Of a DNA stretch of 7,976 nucleotides, positions 1 through 6,138 are shown piece by piece. Each line of letters starts with the position of its first letter. Position 1 is the first letter of the stretch. Origin of the DNA: Alphaproteobacteria bacterium (GTDB lineage: Bacteria > Pseudomonadota > Alphaproteobacteria > Rhizobiales > Aestuariivirgaceae); assembly GCA_024639035.1 (NCBI GenBank), contig JAHEJE010000129.1, positions 1 through 7,976 on the forward strand. The letters are read 5' to 3'. A program made the position numbers and the translations under genes. Below the pieces are notes generated by a model that saw nothing but the letters and a program-made list of their open reading frames with translations, searched no databases and was not told the origin of the DNA.

Positions 1-767
1 ATGAAGCCGTGCATGCGATCAATGACTGGGATGATCTGAGGCGCCGGCTGCAGCCGGCCGACCGGCGCTGCTTCGCCTTTTTCCATCCCGCGATGGCCAA
101 TGAGCCACTGATCTTTGTCGAAGTGGCACTGACGAAGGGCATTCCCAGCTCAATACAAGCCCTGCTCGCCGAGGGCCGCGAAGCTGTCGATCCGGCACAG
201 GCCGATACCGCTGTGTTCTATTCCATCTCGAACTGTCAGAAGGGCTTGCGCGGGGTTTCGTTCGGCAGTTTCCTGATCAAACAGGTGGCCCGCGACCTGT
301 CCAGCGACCTCGGCAGGCTCGGCACGTTTGCCACCTTGTCGCCGATACCCGGTTTCATGGCCTGGCTCGATGCCAGATCCGCTGAACACCCGGACACGAA
401 GCTGGCCCGAATTCGGGCGGCGCTCAATCAAGGCGACGGCGCTGCGGAGCGCCACAAGGCCGACTTGCGCTCGCTTGCCGCATACTATTTCCTGAAAGTA
501 CAGCGCAGCGACGGCCAGCCTGTCGATGCCGTGGCCCGCTTCCACCTCGGCAATGGGGCCAGTCTGAAAAACATCCACTGGATGGCGGATACCTCGGAAA
601 AGGGCTACAGGCAGTCCGCCGGCATGATGGTCAACTACCTGTATGACCTGGATGCGATCGAGGCGAACCATGAAGCCTACGCCGGCAACGGCACGATCAG
701 TACGACCCGCGAAATCAGGTCGCTGCCGGATGAGAGCTTGCTTGGGGCCGCAACCCAGCCTGACTGA
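1..767 (+). CDS. Malonyl-CoA decarboxylase, C-terminal part (5' end outside window)
   Basis: Malonyl-CoA decarboxylase converts malonyl-CoA to acetyl-CoA and CO2 in the cytoplasm. The reading frame is open to the window edge (first whole codon at 3), so the gene begins upstream; the GTG at 9 is an internal Val. About 254 residues are visible, roughly the C-terminal half of a protein usually near 400-500 residues. Counting from the codon at 9, clear family blocks are FHPAMANEPLIFVEVALT (25-42), TAVFYSIS (67-74), LSPIPGF (110-116) and FHLGNGA (178-184) followed by NIHWMAD. From family knowledge, the catalytic Ser and His of human MCD should correspond to the Ser of SPIPGF (111) and the His of FHLGNG (179); both are present, so the enzyme looks intact. 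It ends with TGA at 765. The next gene starts 26 bases on, suggesting an operon. In rhizobia this enzyme (matA) sits with malonate uptake and activation genes, which are not visible here, so I withhold a symbol. Confidence 0.9.
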   Translation, partial: EAVHAINDWDDLRRRLQPADRRCFAFFHPAMANEPLIFVEVALTKGIPSSIQALLAEGREAVDPAQADTAVFYSISNCQKGLRGVSFGSFLIKQVARDLSSDLGRLGTFATLSPIPGFMAWLDARSAEHPDTKLARIRAALNQGDGAAERHKADLRSLAAYYFLKVQRSDGQPVDAVARFHLGNGASLKNIHWMADTSEKGYRQSAGMMVNYLYDLDAIEANHEAYAGNGTISTTREIRSLPDESLLGAATQPD

Positions 768-784
768 CACCATCTGTTTTGACC

Positions 785-790
785 GGAGAG
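785..790 (+). promoter_or_regulatory. Ribosome binding site of the HAD hydrolase gene
   Basis: GGAGAG lies three bases before the ATG at 794 (GGAG core to ATG: five bases). It favours this ATG over the in-frame TTG at 779, which lies upstream of the Shine-Dalgarno sequence and would translate it. Confidence 0.75.
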
Positions 791-793
791 CCG

Positions 794-1516
794 ATGAAAC
801 AACTGCATGACTACAAGGCCTTGGCCTTCGATACGTACGGAACGCTGATCGACTGGGAGAGCGGCATTTTCAATGCGTTGTCACCGCTGCTCGAAAGGCA
901 TCCGGCCGCGCCGACGCGCGATCAGGTGCTGGAGGCCTTCGCCAGAACCGAATCCGCCCAGCAGGCAGCAACACCGCAGATGATCTATAGCGCGCTGCTG
1001 TCTTCGGTCTATTTGCAGCTTGCGGCAGATTGGGGCATTGATGCCGATGCTGCCGAGGCAGAGGCGTTCGGCCAATCGGTCAAGGATTGGCCAGCCTTCG
1101 ACGATGCTCGCGACGCCCTGGCCTACCTGCGCCAGCACTACACGCTGATCACCCTGACCAACTGCGACCGGGCCAGTTATCGCGGCTCCGACCTTCGTCT
1201 TGGCGAGCCATGGCACGCGATCTACACGGCGGAGGATGTCGGCAGCTACAAACCCTCACCGCGCAACTTCGAATTCCTCCTGTCGCGGGCCAAGGGCGAC
1301 TTCGGCCTGGCGCCCGAAGACATCCTGCACACCGCCCAGAGCCTGTTCCACGATCACGTGCAGGCAACGCAGTTCGGCCTGGCCACGGCATGGATTGACC
1401 GGCGCCACGATGCCTCCGGCTGCGGCGCCACCATGCCGCCGCCCGGGGACTACCGGATTGATTTCCACTTCAAGAACATGGCCGAACTGGTTGCTGAGCA
1501 TCAGTTGCACTCCTGA
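794..1516 (+). CDS. HAD-superfamily hydrolase (type II haloacid dehalogenase-like, substrate unknown)
   Basis: A 240-residue cytoplasmic HAD hydrolase starting MKQLHDYKALAFDTYGTL. Motif I is FDTYGTL with nucleophile Asp13; motif II is TLTNCD (120-125); the motif III lysine is Lys153 in VGSYKPSP; motif IV is SLFHDH with Asp187. A mostly helical cap lies between motifs I and II (about 20-105), as in the C1-cap L-2-haloacid dehalogenase group. Automatic pipelines would call it haloacid dehalogenase type II. However, the Ser-Asn-x-Trp-Asp stretch of genuine L-2-haloacid dehalogenases is replaced here by Gln-Ser-Leu-Phe-His-Asp, so dehalogenation is doubtful. A phosphatase or other HAD reaction on a small metabolite is equally possible. 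The start was chosen from the ribosome binding site at 785-790. The gene follows malonyl-CoA decarboxylase by 26 bases, so co-transcription is likely. No intrinsic terminator is visible after its TGA. Confidence 0.85.
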   Translation: MKQLHDYKALAFDTYGTLIDWESGIFNALSPLLERHPAAPTRDQVLEAFARTESAQQAATPQMIYSALLSSVYLQLAADWGIDADAAEAEAFGQSVKDWPAFDDARDALAYLRQHYTLITLTNCDRASYRGSDLRLGEPWHAIYTAEDVGSYKPSPRNFEFLLSRAKGDFGLAPEDILHTAQSLFHDHVQATQFGLATAWIDRRHDASGCGATMPPPGDYRIDFHFKNMAELVAEHQLHS

Positions 1517-1559
1517 CCACCCGCGCCCGGACCCGGCAATTCCTATTTCAGAATCAGTT

Positions 1560-1607
1560 CAAATTGGCCTGCAATTGGTCAATTGGTGTCCAATTGGGTG
1601 CAATTTT
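1560..1607 (+). repeat. AATTGG repeat cluster, candidate operator of the transporter operon
   Basis: AATTGG occurs at 1562, 1573, 1581 and 1592, with a degenerate AATTTT at 1602. The first four form two composite units, each AATTGG-5 bases-AATTGG, separated by two bases (1562-1578 and 1581-1597). The copy at 1590-1597 is a perfect palindrome, CCAATTGG; the copies at 1572 and 1580 contain the palindrome CAATTG. The cluster stands out as AT-rich in a GC-rich background and stops one base before the candidate -35 box, a classic location for activator or repressor sites. I do not recognise the regulator; this function is inferred from position and regularity. Confidence 0.65.
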
Positions 1608-1608
1608 G

Positions 1609-1637
1609 TTGATGTCGATGACCTTTGCCCGTACACT
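1609..1637 (+). promoter_or_regulatory. Candidate sigma-70-type promoter of the ABC transporter operon
   Basis: TTGATG (1609-1614) and TACACT (1632-1637) are separated by exactly 17 bases, and each matches four of six consensus positions. Transcription would start near 1644, leaving a leader of about 85 bases before the ATG at 1729. The AATTGG cluster would then sit at about -84 to -37. No riboswitch-like structure was recognised in the leader. Confidence 0.5.
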
Positions 1638-1715
1638 GCCCGCCGTACGCCGAGCAAAAAACACCGCCGATGCACAAGCAATCCGGACCGGCGCATCGAT
1701 ACAACCGACTTTCAT

Positions 1716-1722
1716 GGGAGGA
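1716..1722 (+). promoter_or_regulatory. Ribosome binding site of the substrate-binding protein gene
   Basis: GGGAGGA stands six bases before the ATG at 1729. The open frame runs further upstream (from 1564), but that stretch is the regulatory region and encodes no signal peptide. The ribosome site fixes the start at 1729, which gives a proper export signal. Confidence 0.9.
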
Positions 1723-1728
1723 ACGAAT

Positions 1729-2700
1729 ATGATCAAAAAATTACTCGGGACGACCGCGGCCCTGGCGCTGGCGGCCTGCGTGGCAAGCGTCAACCTGTCG
1801 CCGGCCGAGGCCGCGGCGCCGGAGTCCGGCGACCCCATCATCATCGTGCAGAACAACTGGACCAGCCAGTTGGTGTTGTCGACTGTGGTCGGCAAAGTGT
1901 TGGAGGGCATGGGCTATACGGTCGAATTCGCCCCATCCGACTCCCAGCTTCAATTCAAGGCCATTGCCGATGGCGACATGCACTTCCAGGTCGAGGCCTG
2001 GGAAGGATCGATGAAGGCGGCTTTTGAAAAGGCGGCTGCAGAAGATGGCATGATCGATGCCGGCACGCACGACGCAGTGACCCGCGAGGAATGGTGGGTG
2101 CCGCAGTATGTTGCCGACAAGTGCCCGGGCCTGCCGGACTGGAAGGCGCTTGACAAATGCGCCGAGATCTTCGCCGTGGCCGAGACTGCCCCGAAAGGAC
2201 GCTTCGTTGGTCCACCGGCCGACTGGGGCAAGAACTATGCAGAGCGGGTGAAAGCTCTCGGCATGAATTTCGTGGCGATCAACGTTGGTCAGGCCGCGAC
2301 CCTTTGGGCCGAGCTTGATGCGGCAGTGGCCAAGAAAGAGCCGATCGTCCTGTTCAACTGGACACCGAACTACATCGAAGCGAAGTATGAGGGCATGTTC
2401 ATCGATTTCCCCGAGCCGGAGGGCGACAAATGCGCCAATGATCCGTCCTGGGGCAGCAACCCGGACATGGTCAACGATTGCGGTGCGCCGCGCTCGGGCT
2501 GGCTGAAGAAGGCCGCCTGGGAAGGCTTTGCAGAGAAATGGCCAGAAGCCTGGAAAGTGATTCAGAACGTCAACTTCAACAATTCCCAGATTGCTGCAGC
2601 ATCGCTGCTGGTCGATGTCGACGGCATGACGACGGAAGAAGCCGCTGACAAGTGGATTGCCGACAACGCTGACGTCATCGCCAAGTGGAAGGGCATGTAA
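1729..2700 (+). CDS. tmoX: Periplasmic quaternary-amine/TMAO-binding protein of an ABC transporter (TmoX-like)
   Basis: This is the 323-residue extracytoplasmic binding protein of the downstream ABC transporter, an OpuAC/ProX-type fold that captures small methylated amines. The export signal comprises MIKK, a hydrophobic core (5-16), then a possible signal peptidase I site around the AEAAA stretch (26-30). The core also ends in LAAC (14-17), a lipobox, so a lipoprotein is possible. The mature part opens with IIIVQNNWTSQLVLS (37-51), followed by FQVEAWEGS (86-94), EEWWVPQYV (120-128) and LFNWTPNYI (208-216). Trp44, Trp91, Trp122/123 and Trp211 are candidates for the aromatic cage this family uses to hold a trimethylammonium group. 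Four cysteines (132, 144, 235, 251) could form two disulfides. Ligand: TMAO is inferred from the convergent demethylase gene; glycine betaine or choline remain possible. It is the first gene of the transporter operon and is followed by a terminator. Confidence 0.75.
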   Translation: MIKKLLGTTAALALAACVASVNLSPAEAAAPESGDPIIIVQNNWTSQLVLSTVVGKVLEGMGYTVEFAPSDSQLQFKAIADGDMHFQVEAWEGSMKAAFEKAAAEDGMIDAGTHDAVTREEWWVPQYVADKCPGLPDWKALDKCAEIFAVAETAPKGRFVGPPADWGKNYAERVKALGMNFVAINVGQAATLWAELDAAVAKKEPIVLFNWTPNYIEAKYEGMFIDFPEPEGDKCANDPSWGSNPDMVNDCGAPRSGWLKKAAWEGFAEKWPEAWKVIQNVNFNNSQIAAASLLVDVDGMTTEEAADKWIADNADVIAKWKGM

Positions 2701-2735
2701 GCCAGTTTTCCTGGTGATGTGCCAGAACGAGAACG

Positions 2736-2779
2736 AGGGGGCCGGACGATGATACATCGCGTCCGGCCCTCTGTCTTTT
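2736..2779 (+). terminator. Intrinsic terminator/attenuator between binding protein and ATPase genes
   Basis: A 13-pair stem (2736-2748 with 2760-2772, one G-U pair, ten uninterrupted pairs next to the loop) encloses an 11-base loop and is followed by TCTTTT (2774-2779). The loop could close further through CGATG/CATCG. It lies 35 bases after the binding-protein stop. Partial read-through would yield more binding protein than ATPase and permease; the stem would also protect the upstream mRNA. A weaker hairpin (2806-2818, 5 pairs, CAA loop) follows before the next ribosome site. I found no convincing promoter between 2780 and 2846. Confidence 0.75.
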
Positions 2780-2833
2780 GTCATCGATGTAGGTCATGAT
2801 GGCACGCGGGCAACCCGCAGCTTGACAGCCTTT

Positions 2834-2840
2834 GGGGAGG
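2834..2840 (+). promoter_or_regulatory. Ribosome binding site of the ATPase gene
   Basis: GGGGAGG ends six bases before the ATG at 2847. It selects this ATG over the in-frame TTG at 2832, which overlaps the Shine-Dalgarno sequence itself. Confidence 0.85.
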
Positions 2841-2846
2841 GGCAGG

Positions 2847-3878
2847 ATGTCACAGGAAATGATGATCGAATGCCGCAACGTGTGGAAGGTGTTCGGGGAA
2901 GATCCCAAGGCTTTTCTCGACCGGCACGGCGGCAATCCGAGCCGTGAGGCGTTCATCGACGAAGGCTATATCGGCGCCGTCCGCGATGTGTCTTTCGATG
3001 TGCATGCCGGTGAAATCCTGATCATCATGGGACTTTCCGGATCCGGAAAGTCGACCATCATCCGCTGCATCACCCGGCTGAACGACCCCACTGCCGGCAC
3101 GATCATCTTCGAGGGCAGCGACCTGCTGGCCGCCAACGAAGCCGAAATGATCGAACTCAGGCGCCACAAGATGGGCATGGTGTTTCAGAATTTCGGCCTT
3201 CTGCCGCACCGCGACGTGTTGTCGAACGTGGCTTTTCCGCTGGAGGTGCAAGGCGTCGATACGGCAGCGCGCATGGCGCGCGCAAAGGAAATGATCGATC
3301 TGGTCGGGCTGGGCGGCCGGGAGAATTATTATCCGCGCGAGTTGTCCGGCGGCCAGCAGCAGCGCGTCGGCATCGCCCGTTCATTGGCGGTGGAACCGGA
3401 TGTGTGGTTCCTCGATGAACCGTTCTCGGCTCTCGATCCGCTGATCCGGGCGGAAATGCAGGATGAATTCATCCGGCTGCAGAGATTGCTGAAAAAGACC
3501 ATCGTGTTCATCACCCACGACTTCGAGGAGGCGACCAAACTGGCCGACCGCATCGGCATCATGAAGGACGGGCGCATGGTGCAGTTGTGTGCGCCTGAGG
3601 AAATGGTGCTGCATCCAGCGGATGACTACGTCGCCGAGTTTGCCCGCAACGCGCCGCGTGACCGAATCGTGTCGGTGGGTGCGGTGATGGACAAGACCGA
3701 CGGCAGGTCGAAGACTTCGAAAGCCTCGATCCACGTCAAGGACAAGATCGGCAAGGTTGCCGAACAGGTTCTCAACTCCTCGACCCCGGTGCCGGTGATT
3801 GATGACGAGGGTGTTGTCGTCGGCAAGCTGTCGCGCGAGCGCATCACGACGGCGCTGTTCTCGGAGACGGAAATATGA
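2847..3878 (+). CDS. tmoV: ABC transporter ATPase, quaternary-amine/TMAO uptake (TmoV-like, ProV family)
   Basis: A 343-residue cytoplasmic ATPase that drives the permease encoded next. It has the full motif set: Walker A GLSGSGKS (62-69), Q-loop Gln114 in VFQNFGLLPH, signature LSGGQQQR (166-173), Walker B VWFLDE (186-191), D-loop SALD (194-197) and H-loop His224. The N-terminal extension between strand one and Walker A (KVFGEDPKAFLDRHGG, 14-29) is typical of the ProV/OpuAA glycine-betaine class rather than generic importers. After residue 270 there is a short tail (about 290-336) resembling part of one CBS domain, whereas OpuA-type osmoregulated ATPases carry two. The gene follows the binding protein after 146 bases containing a terminator and overlaps the permease by four bases (ATGA), implying translational coupling. 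Assignment to TMAO rather than betaine rests on the neighbouring demethylase. Confidence 0.8.
   Translation: MSQEMMIECRNVWKVFGEDPKAFLDRHGGNPSREAFIDEGYIGAVRDVSFDVHAGEILIIMGLSGSGKSTIIRCITRLNDPTAGTIIFEGSDLLAANEAEMIELRRHKMGMVFQNFGLLPHRDVLSNVAFPLEVQGVDTAARMARAKEMIDLVGLGGRENYYPRELSGGQQQRVGIARSLAVEPDVWFLDEPFSALDPLIRAEMQDEFIRLQRLLKKTIVFITHDFEEATKLADRIGIMKDGRMVQLCAPEEMVLHPADDYVAEFARNAPRDRIVSVGAVMDKTDGRSKTSKASIHVKDKIGKVAEQVLNSSTPVPVIDDEGVVVGKLSRERITTALFSETEI
3863..3878 (+). promoter_or_regulatory. Ribosome site and ATGA stop/start overlap coupling ATPase to permease
   Basis: GGAG (3863-3866) lies eight bases before the permease ATG at 3875; that ATG shares bases with the ATPase TGA (3876-3878). Terminating ribosomes can reinitiate directly, which would favour matched synthesis of the two subunits. 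Confidence 0.7.
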
Positions 3879-6124
3879 CCATCGCGGCGCCGGAAATCCG
3901 CCAGGAGAGCTGGCTTGCGCGCCTGTTCCAGCGCGATTCCGTCGTCGTGCATGCGATCATTGTTGGGCTGATCGGCATCGCTCTGGCTGTGGTGTTCGAC
4001 TGGGCGCGGGCGTGGCCGGCGGAATGGGTGATCCCGGTCAAGGCGCAGATAAGTGCATTCTTTGTCTGGCTCGACAAACAGGCGACGTTCGGCCTGTTTA
4101 CCGTCAAGCAGTTGACCCGGACGATTTCCTGGTTGATCAAACAGCCGTTGATCTGGTCGGAGTTTCTGTTGTGGAAGGGCGCCAAGACCCACCAGCTGTT
4201 GCCGGTGATCTGGCAGGCAATTGCAGCGGTGGCCGCGGTCATCGTGTATCGCTCGCGCGATTTGAAGACCGCCCTGATCGTGGCCGCGGCAATTCTGGCC
4301 GTCGTTGCCATCGATGGTCTGCCATTGATCCTGCAGAGCCTGACAAAGTCGCTCAGGATCGATGCCTGGATGGAGCCGCAGGCGCTCATCGGGGTGTCGC
4401 AGTGGCCGGCGGATATCTTGCAATCCATGACCGGCAGCAACCGGGTTCGCGCGTTCCCGTGGATTGCCGTTGTGCTGGGCTTTGGCATTTTCGGCCATTG
4501 GGCCGGCGGCTGGCGGCTGGCGATCATCGTGACGCTGTGCATGTCCTATCTGGCGTTCACCGGCCTGTGGCGCGAATCCATGAAGACGTTCTCGCTGGTG
4601 GTGGTCGCCGTGCCGTTCTCGGCCATTCTCGGTCTGGTGCTCGGGGTTTGGGTGACGCGCTCGGAACGGGCGGCAAAGATCATCACGCCGCTGTTCGACC
4701 TGATGCAGGCGACGCCGCATCTGGCCTATCTGGTTCCGGTCGTGGTGATGTTCGGCGCCGGTCAGGTGCCGGCGTTGATCGCCACCATGATCTTCGCCAT
4801 GCCGCCGATGGCGCGGTGTACGATCCTGGCGATCCAGACGGTGCCGAGCGATATCACCGAATCGGGCCGCATGAGCGGCTGCACACCACGGCAACTGTTG
4901 TGGAAGGTGCAATTGCCGTCCGGCCAGAAGACGCTGCTGCTCGGCCTCAACCAGGTGATCATGCAGACGCTGGCGATGGTGGTCATCTGTTCGCTGGTCG
5001 GTGCTCAGGGACTGGGCCACAAGCTGCTGTTCTCGCTGCAGCAGCTCAAGCTCGGCTTTGCCACCATGCAGGGTGCTGCCATCGTGCTGATGGCGGTGGT
5101 GCTCGACCAGATCACCCAGGCCTATGCGCGGCGGTCTTCCGACTATGTGCATCACGACGAGCAGAGCTTCTGGGAACGCCATGCCCATCTGATCGTGTTT
5201 GCCGGCGTGCTGGTTGCCTCGATCATCGCCGCTTACATCACCTCACATGCCTCGACGCTGGGTCGCGACTATCTGCTGTTCGACAACAGGGATGCGCTGG
5301 AGCTCGATAAGTCGATCAAGGCGGTGACGTTTGCGATGATCGATTTCATCAAACCTATCCGCGATTTCCTGACCGTCTACACGCTGATCCCGATGCGCGA
5401 TTTCTATCATCTGATCCCCTGGACGGTGGTGATCGGCGTCATCGGTGTTGTCAGTCACAGGATGGGCGGGTGGAAGCTGGCTGCGCTCAATGTGAGCCTG
5501 CTGTTCTTCGTCATCCTCGCCGTCGGCAACTGGTCCTACTCGGTCACGACCTTCTACTTCGTCACCTCGGCCCTGGTGATCTGCGTGCTGATCGGGGTGC
5601 CGCTCGGTATCTGGTGTGCCCGCTCGGAACGGGTGGCGCGGGTCGTCATGCTGATCTGCGATACGCTGCAGACCTTCCCGTCGTTCATCTACCTGGTGCC
5701 GGCGATCATGCTGTTCCGGGTCGGTGAACTGGCGATTATCTTCGCCATCATTCCCTATGCCACGGTGCCGGCGATCCGCTTCACCTATCTCGGGCTGAAG
5801 AAGGTGCCGGCGGTGACCATCGAGGCGGCGACCATGAGCGGTGCAACGCCGTGGCAACGCTTGTGGAAGGTCGAACTGCCGGTGGCGATCCCCGAAATCA
5901 TGCTCGGCATCAACCAGACAATCATGATGGCGCTGGCGATGACTGCAATTACCGCACTGATCGGCGGGCAGGATCTGGGCCAGGAAATCTACCGGGCGCT
6001 GCCGACCAGCGACGCCGGGCGCGGCGTGATGGCCGGCCTCGGCATCGCCAGCCTCGGCATCGTCGGCGACCGCCTGATCGGCTCATGGGCCAACAAGCGC
6101 AAGGCCGAACTGGGCGTTGTGTAA
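3875..6124 (+). CDS. tmoW: Fused two-domain ABC transporter permease, quaternary-amine/TMAO uptake (TmoW-like)
   Basis: A 749-residue inner-membrane permease containing two ProW-like halves in one chain, about twice the usual 280-350 residues. Both halves show the same order of elements at an offset near 321 residues: GGW (211-213 and 531-533), a long hydrophobic segment ending in W-x-x-R-S-E-R (259-265 and 580-586), YLVP (285-288 and 606-609), a cytoplasmic coupling loop (329-348 and 650-669) with LWKVxLP, and LGxNQ (356-360 and 677-681). The second loop has the canonical EAA start (Glu650-Ala-Ala, Gly656); the first reads ESGRMSG, so the halves have diverged. Additional hydrophobic segments lie near 22-41, 110-125 and 131-150. 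A fused pair would give the channel without dimerisation. It is translationally coupled to the ATPase gene. Known TmoW proteins are, as far as I recall, also long, but I cannot check this. Confidence 0.8.
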   Translation: MTIAAPEIRQESWLARLFQRDSVVVHAIIVGLIGIALAVVFDWARAWPAEWVIPVKAQISAFFVWLDKQATFGLFTVKQLTRTISWLIKQPLIWSEFLLWKGAKTHQLLPVIWQAIAAVAAVIVYRSRDLKTALIVAAAILAVVAIDGLPLILQSLTKSLRIDAWMEPQALIGVSQWPADILQSMTGSNRVRAFPWIAVVLGFGIFGHWAGGWRLAIIVTLCMSYLAFTGLWRESMKTFSLVVVAVPFSAILGLVLGVWVTRSERAAKIITPLFDLMQATPHLAYLVPVVVMFGAGQVPALIATMIFAMPPMARCTILAIQTVPSDITESGRMSGCTPRQLLWKVQLPSGQKTLLLGLNQVIMQTLAMVVICSLVGAQGLGHKLLFSLQQLKLGFATMQGAAIVLMAVVLDQITQAYARRSSDYVHHDEQSFWERHAHLIVFAGVLVASIIAAYITSHASTLGRDYLLFDNRDALELDKSIKAVTFAMIDFIKPIRDFLTVYTLIPMRDFYHLIPWTVVIGVIGVVSHRMGGWKLAALNVSLLFFVILAVGNWSYSVTTFYFVTSALVICVLIGVPLGIWCARSERVARVVMLICDTLQTFPSFIYLVPAIMLFRVGELAIIFAIIPYATVPAIRFTYLGLKKVPAVTIEAATMSGATPWQRLWKVELPVAIPEIMLGINQTIMMALAMTAITALIGGQDLGQEIYRALPTSDAGRGVMAGLGIASLGIVGDRLIGSWANKRKAELGVV

Positions 6125-6138
6125 AGCGGCGCCAGCGC

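Noticed and set aside
1564..1728. N-terminal extension of the binding protein from an upstream start at 1564
   Set aside because: It would translate the AATTGG array and promoter, and bury the signal peptide 55 residues inside the protein; a strong ribosome site supports 1729.
1741..2784. Open frame on the - strand (347 codons) opposite the binding-protein gene
   Set aside because: No domain or ribosome site is evident; it covers the intergenic terminator and is explained by codon bias of the real gene.
2806..2818. Small hairpin (GCGGG-CAA-CCCGC) upstream of the ATPase ribosome site
   Set aside because: Only five pairs with no T-tract; it may have some effect on translation, but it is too weak to call as a feature.
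2822..2850. TTGACA at 2822-2827 as a -35 box for the ATPase gene
   Set aside because: The matching -10 position (2845-2850, GGATGT) falls on the start codon and is not TATAAT-like.
3626..5188. Long open frame on the - strand (520 codons) opposite the ATPase end and the permease
   Set aside because: The product is rich in His, Arg, Gln and Asp with no recognisable domain, as expected for the antisense frame of a GC-rich gene, and the + strand genes have full family motifs.
3799..5310. Open frame on the + strand (503 codons) overlapping the permease in another frame
   Set aside because: It is a composition-driven shadow; the permease frame has transmembrane segments, EAA loops and internal repeat symmetry.
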